Shown: positions 22,481-34,045 of the stretch, one piece after another | Layout: every line of letters starts with the position of its first letter | Numbering within the stretch: the stretch's first letter is position 1 | NCBI GenBank assembly: GCA_963922205.1 | Contig: CAWUHX010000021.1 | Coordinates: forward strand, 806,001-870,000 | Origin: Romanomermis culicivorax | Taxonomy: Eukaryota; Nematoda; Enoplea; Mermithida; Mermithidae | Direction: 5' to 3' | DNA length: 64,000 nt | Made by a program: the position numbers and the translations under genes | The notes under the pieces: model-generated | What the model saw: only the letters and a program-made list of their open reading frames with translations | Databases searched by the model: none | Told to the model about the DNA's origin: nothing

Positions 22481-23843
22481 CGATTAGTAACATCCTCACC
22501 ACTTGCAACCACCCAAAAATAAAAATAAAAGAAGAAAGACGACCGTACAGTAGTGGAAAAAATAATAAGAATGACCTACTGAAGGTTTGCCAACTATGAC
22601 GTATGTGTGACCAGTGAAGAAAAAGTTTTTAGTTGTGAAAATTTGAATAGAAGTGAAAAGAGAAGGTTTTGTTTGTTTGGGGTTTTTTTTTTGGTAGGAA
22701 AAAGGATAAATTTTAATTTGTTTGTTTAGAAATGGGAAAGAAAAGGAAATGGGGTTATAAGGTTTATTGAGTTGATTTTGGAGATAAGAAAATTTATTAG
22801 GTGGAAAAGTTATTTTAATTGGGTCACACACGATGCATAGAAGACCGAGAAATAAAAGGAAAGTAAATAAAATTAAAATTTGAGGCCCTAGAGATAAGCG
22901 ATGTGATCTGCTAAGTACGGTGTTATATGTGTCAACAGTAAAATTTTGGCTTGTTTGGCCGGAAAAATGAGCAACTTGGCTAGTGCTCAGTGAAGATAAG
23001 AAAAGTTTTGAAAAAAAAAGGGTGTTGACACACATACCGGACACAGATAACAACTCACAACCACACTTGACGTCCAGAATCAAGAGTGGAAGGGTTACTG
23101 TACCTCGTGATCGGAGATCCCGAAACCCTCAGGGGCTGTGAAAACCTCATGGGTTGTGATACTCAAGTACCCGTACCCAGGTATACTGTAGTTAGAGTAC
23201 GTGCTAATCGCAGTCATACTGTAACCAAAAGGCCTAAGGCGCTACAGTAACCTGTCCGATCACACGCAGTGGATGGAGGCCCAAATTGGTGAAAAATGGA
23301 AAGAAAAAGGAAAAAAGGAAAGCTCAGAGGAGAATTACGGCGGAATACTCGATTTACTCAACTCTGGGAATTTTATGACTCTTGGGGATTAAGTCTGGGG
23401 AAAATCGATACCAGAGGATTAACTAAAGCTTACGGGAGTTACTATACTCATAAGGGGTTAATTACGCGCAAGAATCATTAATTTAATCACGCATGGGGCA
23501 AATCCCGACCTACAGTAATTAAGCTTTACTCAAATGCGGTGCTATCTGAGTTGGCGTTAAACTCGAATATAAGGGCCTATTCCGACCTAAGGGGCAGTGT
23601 ACCTTCTTACGGGCGTATCCAACTTATATGAGGGCAAAAAAAAATTGCATCCTAAGGGTCAGTATCCCACTTTGAATGTGAATCAGCAGACTTGAGAGAG
23701 GTTTCCCCACTCAAGTGGCGATTCTCATGATCTGATGGAGGTTTCCCCTACTCAAATCGAAAATTTACCTAATTGAAAGAGGTATCTCATTCAAAAGGTT
23801 AAAAGGTTCGTTCCCAAGGACTGTGGAGTCAGACTTAAAGGTC

Positions 23844-23861
23844 GATTTTCCAGCCTCGCCA
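23844..23861 (-). other. Primer-binding site of element 2
   Basis: Directly inside the 5' LTR the minus strand reads TGGCGAGGCTGG. It starts with TGG with no spacer after the terminal CA, as expected for annealing of a tRNA 3' end. The tRNA species was not identified. Confidence 0.7.
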
Positions 23862-25297
23862 TGTCACATTAAACGAAATGGAGCCATGTCACATTAAACG
23901 AAGTGGTGATCAGTCACATTGACGGGCAAACCCGTACCATATCTCATAGGAAACATGGCCATGACACGGTAGGTGACATGCTGTGACCCCGTGGGGTGGC
24001 TCCAGTATGTTTCTTCGTTTCGGGAACCCAACCCAGCTGGTACTACCACAGGTAAACCTATGGTGTACCTCGGCCTTGTCCTGGGGTTAATGCTGTAGAA
24101 TAATGGACAAGGCGGCCGGGTCGGGGGTGTCAATCCCTAATCCTCATTCTACGGAATGGGGGACGGTGCCATTCGGAGAATGGCTTACTGTAGGGGACCC
24201 GATTGTTAACCTAAATCCCCTTTTTAGGCCCTGACCTTAAGGGTCTGAGGGCTTTCTTAACTGAGGGTCCTTCCGAGGGAAAACTAGCTTAGGGGAGACT
24301 CCCGCAAATATACCCTCAATAACAATAACCCCTGAGAGGACTCACGATACTCCTTCTCAAATTACTCGGCGCTGGGCGACGGGTTCGGGGTCAAACGCGG
24401 GGTCCTACGGACGGCGATGTGGGAACGAACTCCGAGCGATTCGGCGTGGGGATTCGGCGGCTGCTAAGCGGCAGGCGGCGATCACTAACGTTTCCTCGGC
24501 GAGGGGCGACGGGTCTCTACACTAACGGCGACGGCGACGGGTTCCTACGGTCGGGTTACTGTAGGCGACTGTGTGTATGTGTAGGTCGGGGTCCGAATAT
24601 GGTAATTTATTGGACGTGTGACGGCAACGCAGTTGACAACAATAAAAATATAATAAAATATATCGACGGCGGACGCGACGTGAAGCTAAACGACGAAAAA
24701 CCAGTTAGGCTCAAAGAGAGTCGAAGACAACCCAAAAATGACAAAACATGCCCTTTTAAAGGGCTCCATAGACTACAGTATGCCTTGGGCGGAGTTAACA
24801 CTCCCCCAAGCTAACTTCTGCAGCGGAAATCGTTGCAGAAGATGCCTATGATCACATAGACATTTTCAGTTCACAACGTTAAGCATTGGGGCGAGTTTTC
24901 ACTCTCCATGCTTAACATAGGAACGTCACTAGTGAGAATTTCAACTAGTCGTTTCACGTTGTGAAACGTCGCTAGTTTTTACTGATAAGAAGTGCACGTT
25001 GTGCTCTAATTACAGCGATGAGCTCGGAGAGCTTATCTTTAACGGAAATTCTTGACTAGCGGGCACATACCGTAGTCTACGTGTGCGATTGAAAATAATA
25101 AATCGAAACGGAAATAAATGTGCGCAAAAGCAACAGAAATAAACATAAAAAGTACACACATAAATTGCATGTAAAAAGTATAAAAACGAAACGCAAAATT
25201 GATGTAAATTATTGTAACACAAAACATAACGAAAAACATAATGAAAAATTGTGATGTGAATCACGTGACGTTCGACGAAATCCGTCGGCACGTGACA
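23862..25297 (-). repeat. 5' LTR of element 2 (1436 bp)
   Basis: Direct repeat of 9023-10458 with the same TGTCAC/GTGACA ends. As the upstream LTR on the minus strand it should carry the promoter. Apparent open frames on either strand inside it are present in both copies only because the copies are nearly identical. Confidence 0.96.
24606..24665 (-). promoter_or_regulatory. Candidate TATA region and poly(A) signal of the element 2 LTR
   Basis: On the minus strand GATATATTTTATTATATT (about 24645-24663) is followed about 35-55 bases downstream by AATAAA (24606-24611). This order would fit a short R region with a long U5. It is AT-rich by nature, so chance matches are possible. Confidence 0.3.
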
Positions 25298-25301
25298 GCT
25301 G
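25298..25301. repeat. Right target-site duplication of element 2 (GCTG)
   Basis: Matches 9019-9022 and directly follows the GTGACA end of the LTR. Confidence 0.85.
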
Positions 25302-26125
25302 GACGCGCTGTCAGATACAGTTTGAGAAGCTTGTGTCCAATGTCTGAGGAAAGAACCGTGTCACCTGTTGTTCTCCCAATATATTTTTTGTTTGACCTAC
25401 CCAAAAAGCGACTGTAACGGTTCTCGCACACTGGGTGGTAGCCTCTACCACCGACTGCACAGCCTTGCATCGCCTTGTTGTTCTCCCAATCATACATGCA
25501 CGTGGGGGGGGGGGTTGACCCCCAGCAGATTTAACTTTTCCAGCAATGATTGAGAAGATGACGAAGAAAAATGAGCAAGAGAGAAAAAAGTCGTCATAAA
25601 AATGGAAATGAAGTTGTAGTTTGACTATTCTTCTAAACAAATCATACTTGATTCCAAAAAAGTAAGATGGAAACTTTAAAAAGTGCTGTCTAAGCAAATA
25701 GTTTCACATATCTGACTAATATAGATTGAAGAATATTCTGCTTGGATGTTAGAAGACTTTCTGAGACCGTTCTTTCCATTGCCAAGAATGAAAAAAATTT
25801 TGTATTCCACCCCTGTCCTGGCTGACCCCCCGCAAAATTTCTATGCTGTGCATGTATGCTCCCAATATATTTTTTGTTTGATTTACCCAAAAAGCGACTT
25901 CGTTCTAGAGCAATATTCGGTTCCAAAGAAATGAAATAAGATTCGCGGTAGAACAGGCTACGAATAAAATGGAGATTCGTGAAATGAGACTAGCTAGTGG
26001 TAGAACCAGACCTAATGATTGAGGTGTTGCTAAGAGAATCCTTCGGACAATGCTTTGAGGACGCGATATACATATTCAACAATTATATTCACTACGGAAC
26101 TTGAAACAAAATCTTGTGTCCAATA
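25302..26125. other. Intergenic region between element 2 and MRPS9
   Basis: No gene was seen. A 40-base stretch (CCCAATATATTTTTTGTTTG...AAAAAGCGACT) occurs directly repeated at about 25372-25412 and 25859-25899. A shorter piece, TTGTTCTCCCAAT, recurs near 25480, suggesting an old small repeat. A homopolymer G-run lies at about 25506-25514. Confidence 0.5.
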
Positions 26126-26131
26126 TTTATT
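26126..26131 (-). terminator. Poly(A) signal of MRPS9
   Basis: AATAAA on the minus strand, about 50 bases downstream of the MRPS9 stop codon. Confidence 0.7.
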
Positions 26132-26181
26132 TCCAAACTTGAAAAAACAAATGAAATAACAGAAAGAGATTGACTTCGCAA

Positions 26182-29100
26182 TTAACGTTTTTTCCTGAAC
26201 AAGAAGCAACCGATGTATTGAGACATACGAAAACAATAAATGAGTCATACCATTTCGGCTTCTTTCTGGCACCAAAATGATTCCACTTTCCTCTTTCCTT
26301 ACGACGAATATCGCGAGACAATAAGCCGGCTAGAAAATTAGAAAGGAAATTAGATAACGAGCAAACGTGCCTTAAGCTCTAACCTAGTTTCAATTTTTCG
26401 ATTTCAGATTCGGTTAGGAAAGGACAAAGAGCTTTGCATATGCCCAAACGGACGGCACCGGCTCGAGTGCTTTCACCCGCCTGGTCAGTCGTTGCTATGA
26501 CATCGAATTGGTCAAATCGGTCCAGAATTACGAAAGGAAAAAGCACGCATTCCCTGAAGAAAGAACCTAACTTAAACTAATGGAGCAACAATACTGATCC
26601 AAAATGTTCATTTGTAATTTGAAGACATTTGCGCGATACTTGGCAGTCAGACAAATCTCATCTTTTCAAATAAAGCTCAGTTCAGACAGATCTAGAAGAC
26701 ACGAGAAAAAATTCATAAAAAGAGACATTGATGCAAGTAACACTGCTTCAGGAATCTCGAAAAATTTAGAACCTTACGAAGATGCAAATGTCTTCAGAAA
26801 CATAACTTTTCCATCAATAGATACACGAGACGAGACCATAAAGAATAGCAATTATTTATTTACTGCAAATAAAGTTTTGTTGAATGTGAAAAGGCCCAAG
26901 AATAAATATCCTCAGTGAATTAATTGAAATTAGCAACTAAAATTTCATTCTTATTCTGTTGATGTATATCCCTGGCATTTTAGGATCTAATTACATACCT
27001 AGCAGTGGGAAAAAACTGCGACAAATCGTTTCCATCGATGTCAAATTTGCCCGTTCCGTTAGGGTAAACACGGACGAAGGCGTTACAAATTTTCCGACGG
27101 GCTTCGGCTTCAGCGTAAACGCGTCCGTTTTCGTCAATTTTCGTCTAATTTTTCGATTTGAACAGTTTTGGAATACACAATTTTAGAGGACTGAAAATAC
27201 GAGTCTCACTTCAGTCACAACTTCTATAATCGACGCTGTTTTGACGGCGACGCTGATCCTACAACTCATGATAAAGTCGTTTTCTAGATAAGCGAAGGGG
27301 TGCTCGACCAGGTAATCCATAGCGCAATGGTATTGCTTGACCTAGAATTAAAAATATTTCATCATTTGATGAATGATTTCAGAGCAGATAATCGAATATT
27401 TATACGTGCTCGTCGTGTAAACGCTCAAGGAATCGTTTCTCAAGCTCCGCTTTATCGGGCCAAGTCGTGCCGACCAAATTACTAAAAAGATTAAAAGTCG
27501 TCGTGAGAGACATGAAAAACAGAAAAGAATAAGTGCAATTCAAATTTCTCGTGGAACTTTTCATCTCGATTTTTATCTCTTTTTAACCGATAAAATCAAT
27601 AGTGAGTGAAAAACTTTCCGAACGCTTTACCTCCAGTTGAAGCTTAATTTTACATTAAAAACATTTCCGATGTTAAAACTGCAAAATAATACACATTTTG
27701 GAGACGATAAACTTTATTTAGAATAGAAAACGTAAGACTAACATTTTAGCGTGAAAAATGAAAGTTGTTGAACATGATCTTCTATTCGATTGGGCTGGAA
27801 GTGTTCCAATATATCAAATTTGTGAATACTTAATATATGAAAACTGAAATTCGAGTCCCTCTCTGTCAAGTATGCGGACATGATTTAGCAACACACCCGA
27901 TGATAATTGAAAATGTTTCAGAATTTGTATTTGAAACCACGAATAAACTTACGGGCTTCCGATCAAATCATCTTCTTTCCGATTTTCATTATTGATTTTT
28001 TTCGCATGAGCATCCAGTTTTTCAATTTTTTCGTAAACAGTCTGAGGAATTTACAAATAAAATGTTGAGAAAGAGATTTAAATCACTTGGTCAAAAAATT
28101 TACGTATAAATGTTGATAGAAATTTGGTCTTAATGTATAAAACATGTCGTTGAAAGGTCGCCCGTCTTCGGCGAAGTCGGCGGGCTTTATGGGAGGGTGA
28201 TAATAGCTTGGAGGCTGGAAACATTGCGTAATCAACATGAAAAATTGTAGTGCCCAGAAAGAGTTTCAATCATTTGCAAACTGCAAATCCAACATCATTT
28301 ATTCTTATTTTTTGTGCTCCATTTCCAAGATTCTGATATTAACAACTCATACACACTGAACCCAAAATCTCAAGTGTTTTTATTATAGATTTTTAGGCTT
28401 TGTAAGATAAGAATTTCCAAAAATGAAATTACCAAAGATAACACTTTAGAGAAAACAAACAGATGGAGACTAGATTTATAACATCCAACAGGCCAATAAT
28501 TCAAATCTTGAATAGCTACTATTTTCCAGGGGTTTGCGTGCTATCGAATAGGATGAATTCAAGTAAAAAGGCATGTAGAAAAACTTTGAATTCTATTTCC
28601 CAATGAAAATGGCACCTTAAACACGGTGAAGACTGACTTTCATAGTAGGACGCGATCGTTGAGAAAATAATCCTGACGGCAATAAATATTTTATGGCTTC
28701 CTAAATGTAGAAAATTGAGATAATAAAATGCAGAGTCCATCATTACATCTATGTCGTCTTGTGTCATAGTGTCCGGATCAAGACCCATCATATTCGCCAA
28801 ATGACGTTTTCCGAGTTCGAATTCAGCATTTTCTCTTTCCAGAAGTTCAGCTAAAAAAAGAAAAATCTGAAAAATAGTTCACTACGAAATTTTTTTGAAA
28901 CTCACGCACCGACATTTTTCTGTTTTCCTGGCTAACCGCGGTTTTAAACTTGTAGTTATGACCATTTAAACTTTATGACCATACAAGCACGAGGAGGGGT
29001 TTTGGGCAGAGGTCCCCAAGGTCGAAAATTTAGGTAGGGGTAAAATCGTAAATTTTAAGGGTAGTACGTGAAATATGCCGTGACCTTTTTTTTTATTTTT

Positions 29101-32100
29101 TTTGCTCACAACTTTTTGCCAAGGAGGGGGGAGTTTGTAGTACTCTAACCACATAGAACTTACATAAATGAATAATACCCCTACTTTATGCTTTTTACAC
29201 TCAACAAACATTTACTGGTTTAACTCCATTTTCCAGCTCCCAATCCTGCAACTTTAATGCACTAATTATACGTACAGAATAGCCACACTTTGAAGACTGT
29301 TGTGCCAACTGATTCCTGCACATTTCAAGAATCGGGCACAAACGTTTGGAAACATTGCTTCAACCAGCATCTTCAGCAGTATGGGCTTATCCCATCACTG
29401 ATTAGGCTTGGAAAAGTGCTTCGAATTGAAAGTCCTGATGCTGAATGTGGCTTTAGTATTATTAATCCCATTAGACTATGAACTACGAGTTTGAAACCAA
29501 GTACCACTCCTGATCCACGTCAACAGACCTCACATGTCTCAACTCATAGCAGGAAAGTATGCCGCAACTATACGCGCACAGAAGACCCAACGCAGAAGCG
29601 GAGAAAAGGAAAGGAGAGCATGAAGAGGCAGAATTTTAAGAACATAATGTTTTTCTTCCCAAGGGGCTATTTTTTGATTAATCACATATACATAAGTCAT
29701 TATTTCATCTCCTAATTATATTTATAATGATTTCCTACAAGTAGTATATATTAATGTACTGATATACTTTCCTAAAAATCGCTATATGGCACAGAAGTTG
29801 CATACTTTCCCATTATCATTTGCTCAGTAAATGTGTCAAAAAGAGCAGTGAGTAATTCCTCAGAATCACACATTCTGCTATTTTTCTCGAATTAGTATAA
29901 CCTACTGGGGAGAGGATGAAGTCTACCAAAATTTTTTGGTATAGTGAGCTGTTTTTATGGGGGTAGTAAATGAATTTTCAAATCTAAGACGGGGGTAATA
30001 CCCCCCCCCCCATGGGGTGCTCTGGTTTTGGGTAGGGTTTTTTCCACACAGTGCAGACTTTTCTGGCTGGGCGGAAATTTTTCGCCATCTACCACGCGAG
30101 ACTGAAATGCAGAAGAGCCAAAAAAAGTTTCTGCACTGCGGTTTTCTCCTGTTACCACTGTTTTTCCCGGGCCTTTTCCTCAGATGAGGGAAGAGGTCAA
30201 AACTTGTTTCCCCATTTTCCCAAAGTCGTTTTTCGCTTAAAAATGCTCATAGACGCTTTATTTATGTATTTTTTAGCTGTTTCAAACCTGCTGTTTTTTA
30301 GAGCCGTTAATTCATTAAAATTGAGGAAACATTTGAAATTTTTGAGTTTGATCCAAGTCTAATCTACAAGCATTGTGAAACAAAATTTTCAGAAAACTAT
30401 CCAAGAGCATTATGACTTTGACTTACATGACAAATCGACGATTAAGCCCTCTATGATGACAAATCGACGATTAAGCCCCCCAAAAAAGATATTAATGTTT
30501 CCGCCGGAAAAATTTTTGGGGTATCGATATTCTCCGATGCTGGAAAATGAATTTATTTGAAGAATTAGATTCGAATTTTGTGTTCAAAAGTCGTAATTTC
30601 TAGAATTTTATATTTGAAAAATTTTAAAACCATCAATTTATTCACAAACTCTCATGAACTTGGCCGAAAGGATATGAGTAAGGAGAGTAGAAATTTTCGA
30701 AAACTACTTCAAGCTTTTGGATTGATTTTACGCCAAGGAAAGAATAATCGCTTCAAAAAATTTAGAGACTAGTTTTATTTTTTCTCAAAAAACGTTTCAA
30801 GGAAAAAATGCAAGTCTTTATGAAACATCATGATGAAATATAAACGAGTGCCAATTAAAACATGAGATAATACGTTTAAGATAATGAAAACTGTTAAAGA
30901 TTAAATGATAAGTGAACGTAGGCATGTTAGAAGCCGCGCCAGAGCTAGGAAATGAATAATAATGATTATTAAAGTTATAAAAAAGCGCGAAGCACCGGAA
31001 AATTTTGAGATTATGGTCGTCTAAAACGCACCAAAATGTATCTTCTTTGTATTCGATGTGATCAAACACATGACTCAAAAAAATCTGCACCAGTGCAGAA
31101 ATCACCAAGAAAAATTCTGCACGAAGCCTAAAAAGTCTGCACTGTGCAGAAAAAAACACTGGTCTCATCTCTCATATTAGAGCGAGTAGAACTCGATACT
31201 TCCGTTAAAAATACAGTGAGAATTGGAATTTTCTCAATGAATATGAATTTGTTGATTTTTCCAACATTTCTCCATACATTTATTTTTCCGACTGAGGATC
31301 TAAATCCAGAATATTCCAAATTATCTTTAGAACATTTTCTAACATCTCATTAGCTACTGTGTTCAAAAACTATCCGGTGCTCCGCGCCGTTGCTCGTTTC
31401 ATCTATCAATCGATAATCTTCAGTAATCGGTTTGGATTTTGTAAGAAATTGAGACTTTTTATTAACCTGAATAAATTCTTTCTTTCACAGTATGTTTTCT
31501 GAACTTTGTGAACGCAAAGTTTTTCATTGGTGAACGATGAATACAGCATTTTCGACTGAAAATATGAGGCTTTTAATTTTGGGATATGTGATGAAAAGAC
31601 TCATTTTCCAGCGTTCCAGAATATGAAAATCAATTGAATTCTGTAAATCTTTAGCTCCAATCACAGAAATGTCAGGAGTAACACAGACATGCACGGCAAG
31701 AATTTTTCAGGGGAGAAGGTCCATGGACTTTTTTCTAGGGGGTAGGGGGTGGGTGAGTAAAAAAAGAAAAAAAGCTATGTAAGCCTGTTTTTCAGGGAAA
31801 ATATGCACAAAAATCATCAAAAAAAGCTGTCTTGGAAAAAGTTCAGGGGTGTTTGACGATTTTTCTTTGGTCAGGGGGGTAGCCAGGGTCGCAGGTATGG
31901 GGGTTACCTACCCCCTATGTGCATGTATGGAGTAACAGCGTTTCTTCCGTACCTCCTTACCAGGTTTATTTTGGTTTTTTCTCGACAGGCCATTTGGCTC
32001 CTAGGGTCAAAATTTTACAGGCCAGTAGGAATTTCAACAAGCCAAAACTAAAAACTTTGTAAATAAATGTGGTCATACTACCACATGGGGAGGGGTATGA

Positions 32101-33346
32101 GGGGGTATTACCCCTACCTAAAGTCCTTAAAATTGATCACTGGCTGCCTAATTTTGAGACAAAATGACGTGTTTAGTGGACATTTAGTTACCCTACCCCC
32201 GGAAATTGTCAATTTTACCCCTACCTAAAAAATCTGACCTTGGGGAGCTCTGAATGTAGTAGTAAAAAACAATGTTTTTTCAACAAATTTAGCCAAAAAC
32301 ACTATTCAAAATCACAGTAGAAGCCCACATGCGTCAGTTCCTGACTTTTAAAATTGAATTTCTTGAGTTTTGGGTGAGAAATCAAAAGCCTATCTAAAGT
32401 AACTTGTCCGGTACCCAGCACCGAAAAATTTTAATTTCGAGGCTTCTAAAATGTCGGAAAATGCATTTTTTCAGTACATTCAGGCTGAAACTTTGCAATT
32501 TTTATGCCAGATATCTTATCTATCGACAGCAGGAAACCGCATTAAAAAAGCTTTACCTGTTTGAAAGCTATGAAAGTCAGTACCAGTCGCCTTTTTTGTG
32601 ACTCACCCTGTATGTGAATGAATAATCGTGTATAAAGTTAGATTTTTAAAAATTAATTTATATTCACTTCATATTTCTTAGCAGTTTAAGTGTTATTAAT
32701 CATTGAAATGGGAAATGAGAAGCGAATTGAAGCAAGAGCTCAACATCTTTAGACCAGGCTCTTTGAAAGCTTATATCTGCATCGTACAGGAATGATCAAT
32801 TTCATCTTTCCTGTGTCGTTTTTTTCATTTTTAGATTTTATTCTTTTTTGGTTTTTTCGCATTTCACATTTCTCGATAAGAGCAAAATTCAAAAGTTAAA
32901 AAGCGGCACCGCGCGACAAAGTATGACAAGCACCGCGCGGCGACGTATGACAGGGTCTCAACACGATCGTTACGAGACACGAATATTACACAAAATTTAG
33001 AATTAATTGAGAAATGTAAAAAATCAAGATTTATCGCTCCAGTGTAAAACATTGTTTTTCTGCCTGGGGTCAACATTTCGCCGGTTGCTCTTCAAAAATA
33101 TCACTTACATAGAGTAATTTCAAAGCTACTATCACCTTTATCTTTTGCAGCTTTCAAGTAGTTCTCCATAGCCTTGCTAATTTTTTTTGCCTTGAGATAG
33201 GCGTGGTATCTTTCCGCATTTACGTCTTCGTTTTCCGTCGGTATGATATTTATGGCGCAAAAATTTCGGCGAGACGACAGTAATAAAGCGGAAAAATTCC
33301 CGAAAGCAGGTTTAAATTTGGTGGCCGATCGTTTAACTAAATTCAT
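26182..33346 (-). CDS. MRPS9: Mitochondrial small ribosomal subunit protein uS9m (MRPS9), 11 exons
   Basis: This is a component of the mitochondrial ribosome small subunit. Coding exons (minus order): 33136-33346, 28747-28850, 28638-28700, 28104-28214, 27953-28041, 27407-27482, 27210-27341, 26999-27144, 26384-26553, 26251-26329, 26182-26194. All junctions are GT-AG and keep phase, giving 397 residues against about 396 in human MRPS9. Family landmarks appear in order: GKRHLANMMG, TQDDID, YLLPSGLFSQRSRP, EDGRPFNDMFYT, the uS9 core with PNGTGKFDIDGND and QFFP, DQAGESTRAGAVRLGICKAL, then AGLLSRDIRRKERG and a terminal WKKR. The N-terminus is basic and Ser/Phe-rich, as for a mitochondrial targeting peptide. 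Start ATG 33344-33346 was chosen because it gives the right phase and length. Intron 1 (28851-33135) is 4.3 kb and packed with repeats. The last coding exon is only 13 bases. Confidence 0.92.
28950..29060 (-). repeat. Fragment of the 'GGGGAGGGGTATGAGGGGGTA' dispersed repeat
   Basis: Reverse-oriented match to the ends of the repeat at 32070-32250 (CCCCAAGGTC, TTTAGGTAGGGGTAAAAT). Truncated. Confidence 0.45.
29290..29600 (+). pseudogene. Possible decayed hAT-family transposase C-terminus
   Basis: The frame contains LIPSLIRLGKVLRI, then SPDAECGFSIINPIRL and a stop. The spacing resembles the hAT dimerisation region, where a Ser-x-x-x-E/C-x-x-FS block is preceded by a hydrophobic helix. There is only about 60 residues, no catalytic part and a stop just after the motif. 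It could equally be a non-transposon pseudogene. It lies inside MRPS9 intron 1. Confidence 0.3.
30037..31160 (+). mobile_element. Word-ended repeat, copy A (terminal word GTGCAG/CTGCAC)
   Basis: About 1.1 kb in MRPS9 intron 1. The ends are inverted: GTGCAGACTTTTCTGGC at 30051 and its complement at 31122-31145. More GTGCAG/CTGCAC words lie in both arms. The core includes ATGAACTTGGCCGAAAGGAT and, near the right end, AAGCGCGAAGCACCGG, shared with copies B, C, D and E. No coding frame, so non-autonomous. Confidence 0.75.
31360..31670. repeat. Core-repeat fragment with GCTCCGCGCC and TTTTCCAGCGTTCC
   Basis: Carries the complement of the recurring GAACGCTGGAAAATGA and GGCGCGGAGCACCGG words of the word-ended repeat cores, without ends. 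Decayed fragment. Confidence 0.4.
31675..31937 (+). mobile_element. 245-bp MITE with a 9-bp target duplication GGAGTAACA
   Basis: GGAGTAACA occurs at 31675-31683 and again at 31929-31937. Between them the element begins ACAGACATGCACGGC and ends GTGCATGTATGG, so ATGCAC/GTGCAT are inverted at its edges. Related sequence is at 56612-56690 and, inverted, at 58262-58486. A 9-bp duplication is characteristic of Mutator-like elements. No coding capacity. Confidence 0.55.
32070..32250 (+). repeat. Dispersed repeat, GGGGAGGGGTATGAGGGGGT family
   Basis: A 180-base segment with close matches at 53882-54110 (inside the hnRNP gene) and at 40390-40505. All share AATTGATCACTGG, and two share AACGTGTTTAGTGGACATTT and CCTTGGGGA(G/C)CTCTGAA. 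Confidence 0.7.
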
Positions 33347-34045
33347 TGCATCGCTGGAATAAGAGTCAAAAGTTGACAGACGAACGTTCAACAGAAGGAA
33401 GATACTACAATGGATATTGGACAGCAACTAATGATACGTACAATAAGGACGATAAATATTTACAAAATGTTTACTGGACGGAAACAATTTGAAAAATAAT
33501 AATAGCACAAGCACAGCTGGTGAATATGTACATTATTTTATATTGGCAAGAATACCGCTAATTCATCGTTGATTTGATTGCAATAATCTATCCAGTAAAC
33601 TATCGGACTGAAAAAAATTTCAAGTGTGAAAAATGAAAGTATATTGAATTTATGGTCGAACTGATAGTCATCGCAAATTAATTAAAATTGAGACTAATTT
33701 TGAAAACTACAATAATAAAGTGGCAAGTTATTTAAGGCAATGAAAGAAAGCACGTATTCCAAGCTTTTACAATGAAATAAACATCATGATGCCTTAACCG
33801 TGTTCGACTAAAAGCTGGAGCGTTCTAAACAAAAATAATCAAAAGTTTTCAAATTTATTTACAGTATATTTTTTAAATCTGCTCTTTTTTAGGGCTCGGT
33901 CGGGGGATCGGCCAATCCTGATATCGAAAAAAGCAGTTGGGATCGGGATTTTCCGGCTCTTGTTTCATGAGTCTATATGAAGCTGAAATGTGCTTCATTT
34001 TAACATTTGTGAATGATCTCTCCAACATAGTATGAAATTACTAAT
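33347..34045. other. Intergenic, upstream of MRPS9
   Basis: AT-rich, no gene recognised. GGGATCGGGA-type words near 33905-33955 are mirrored at 39330-39370 and may be the outermost ends of a nested repeat. Confidence 0.4.

Larger units (their letters stand above)
19823..23861 (-). other. Long untranslated leader of element 2
   Basis: About 4 kb lies between the 5' LTR and gag, with no conserved reading frame. It contains the hairpin array (21640-22480), a polypyrimidine-rich stretch on the transcribed strand (22500-23080) and scattered TACTGTA/TACAGTA words shared with the LTR. Long structured leaders of this size are uncommon in Gypsy elements and could hold packaging, translation or enhancer signals. 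None is proven here. Confidence 0.6.
9023..25297 (-). mobile_element. Element 2: young, nearly intact env-bearing Ty3/Gypsy LTR retrotransposon (16.3 kb)
   Basis: It is bounded by two 1436-bp direct repeats (offset exactly 14839) that start TGTCAC and end GTGACA, and is flanked by GCTG duplications. Transcription runs right to left: 5' LTR 23862-25297, primer site at 23844-23861, a 4-kb leader, a gag-glycoprotein-protease frame (19802-15183), pol (15186-10919), a 3' untranslated stretch and the 3' LTR 9023-10458. I count about 7 differences between the LTRs (roughly 0.5%), so insertion was recent. Its GC content is visibly higher than the surrounding host DNA. Only one obvious break was found, in integrase near 11801-11820. 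The length is well above the usual 5-9 kb because of the glycoprotein, the long leader and the long LTRs. Confidence 0.96.

Noticed and set aside
22496..23083. 195-codon open frame on the minus strand in the leader of element 2
   Set aside because: It opens with a non-ATG codon and its Phe/Leu/Ser-rich sequence simply reflects a polypyrimidine stretch. No motif or homologous frame in element 1.
26604..26918. 104-codon plus frame between MRPS9 exons
   Set aside because: It sits in the minus-strand MRPS9 intron between 26553 and 26999. No domain and no supporting splice context.
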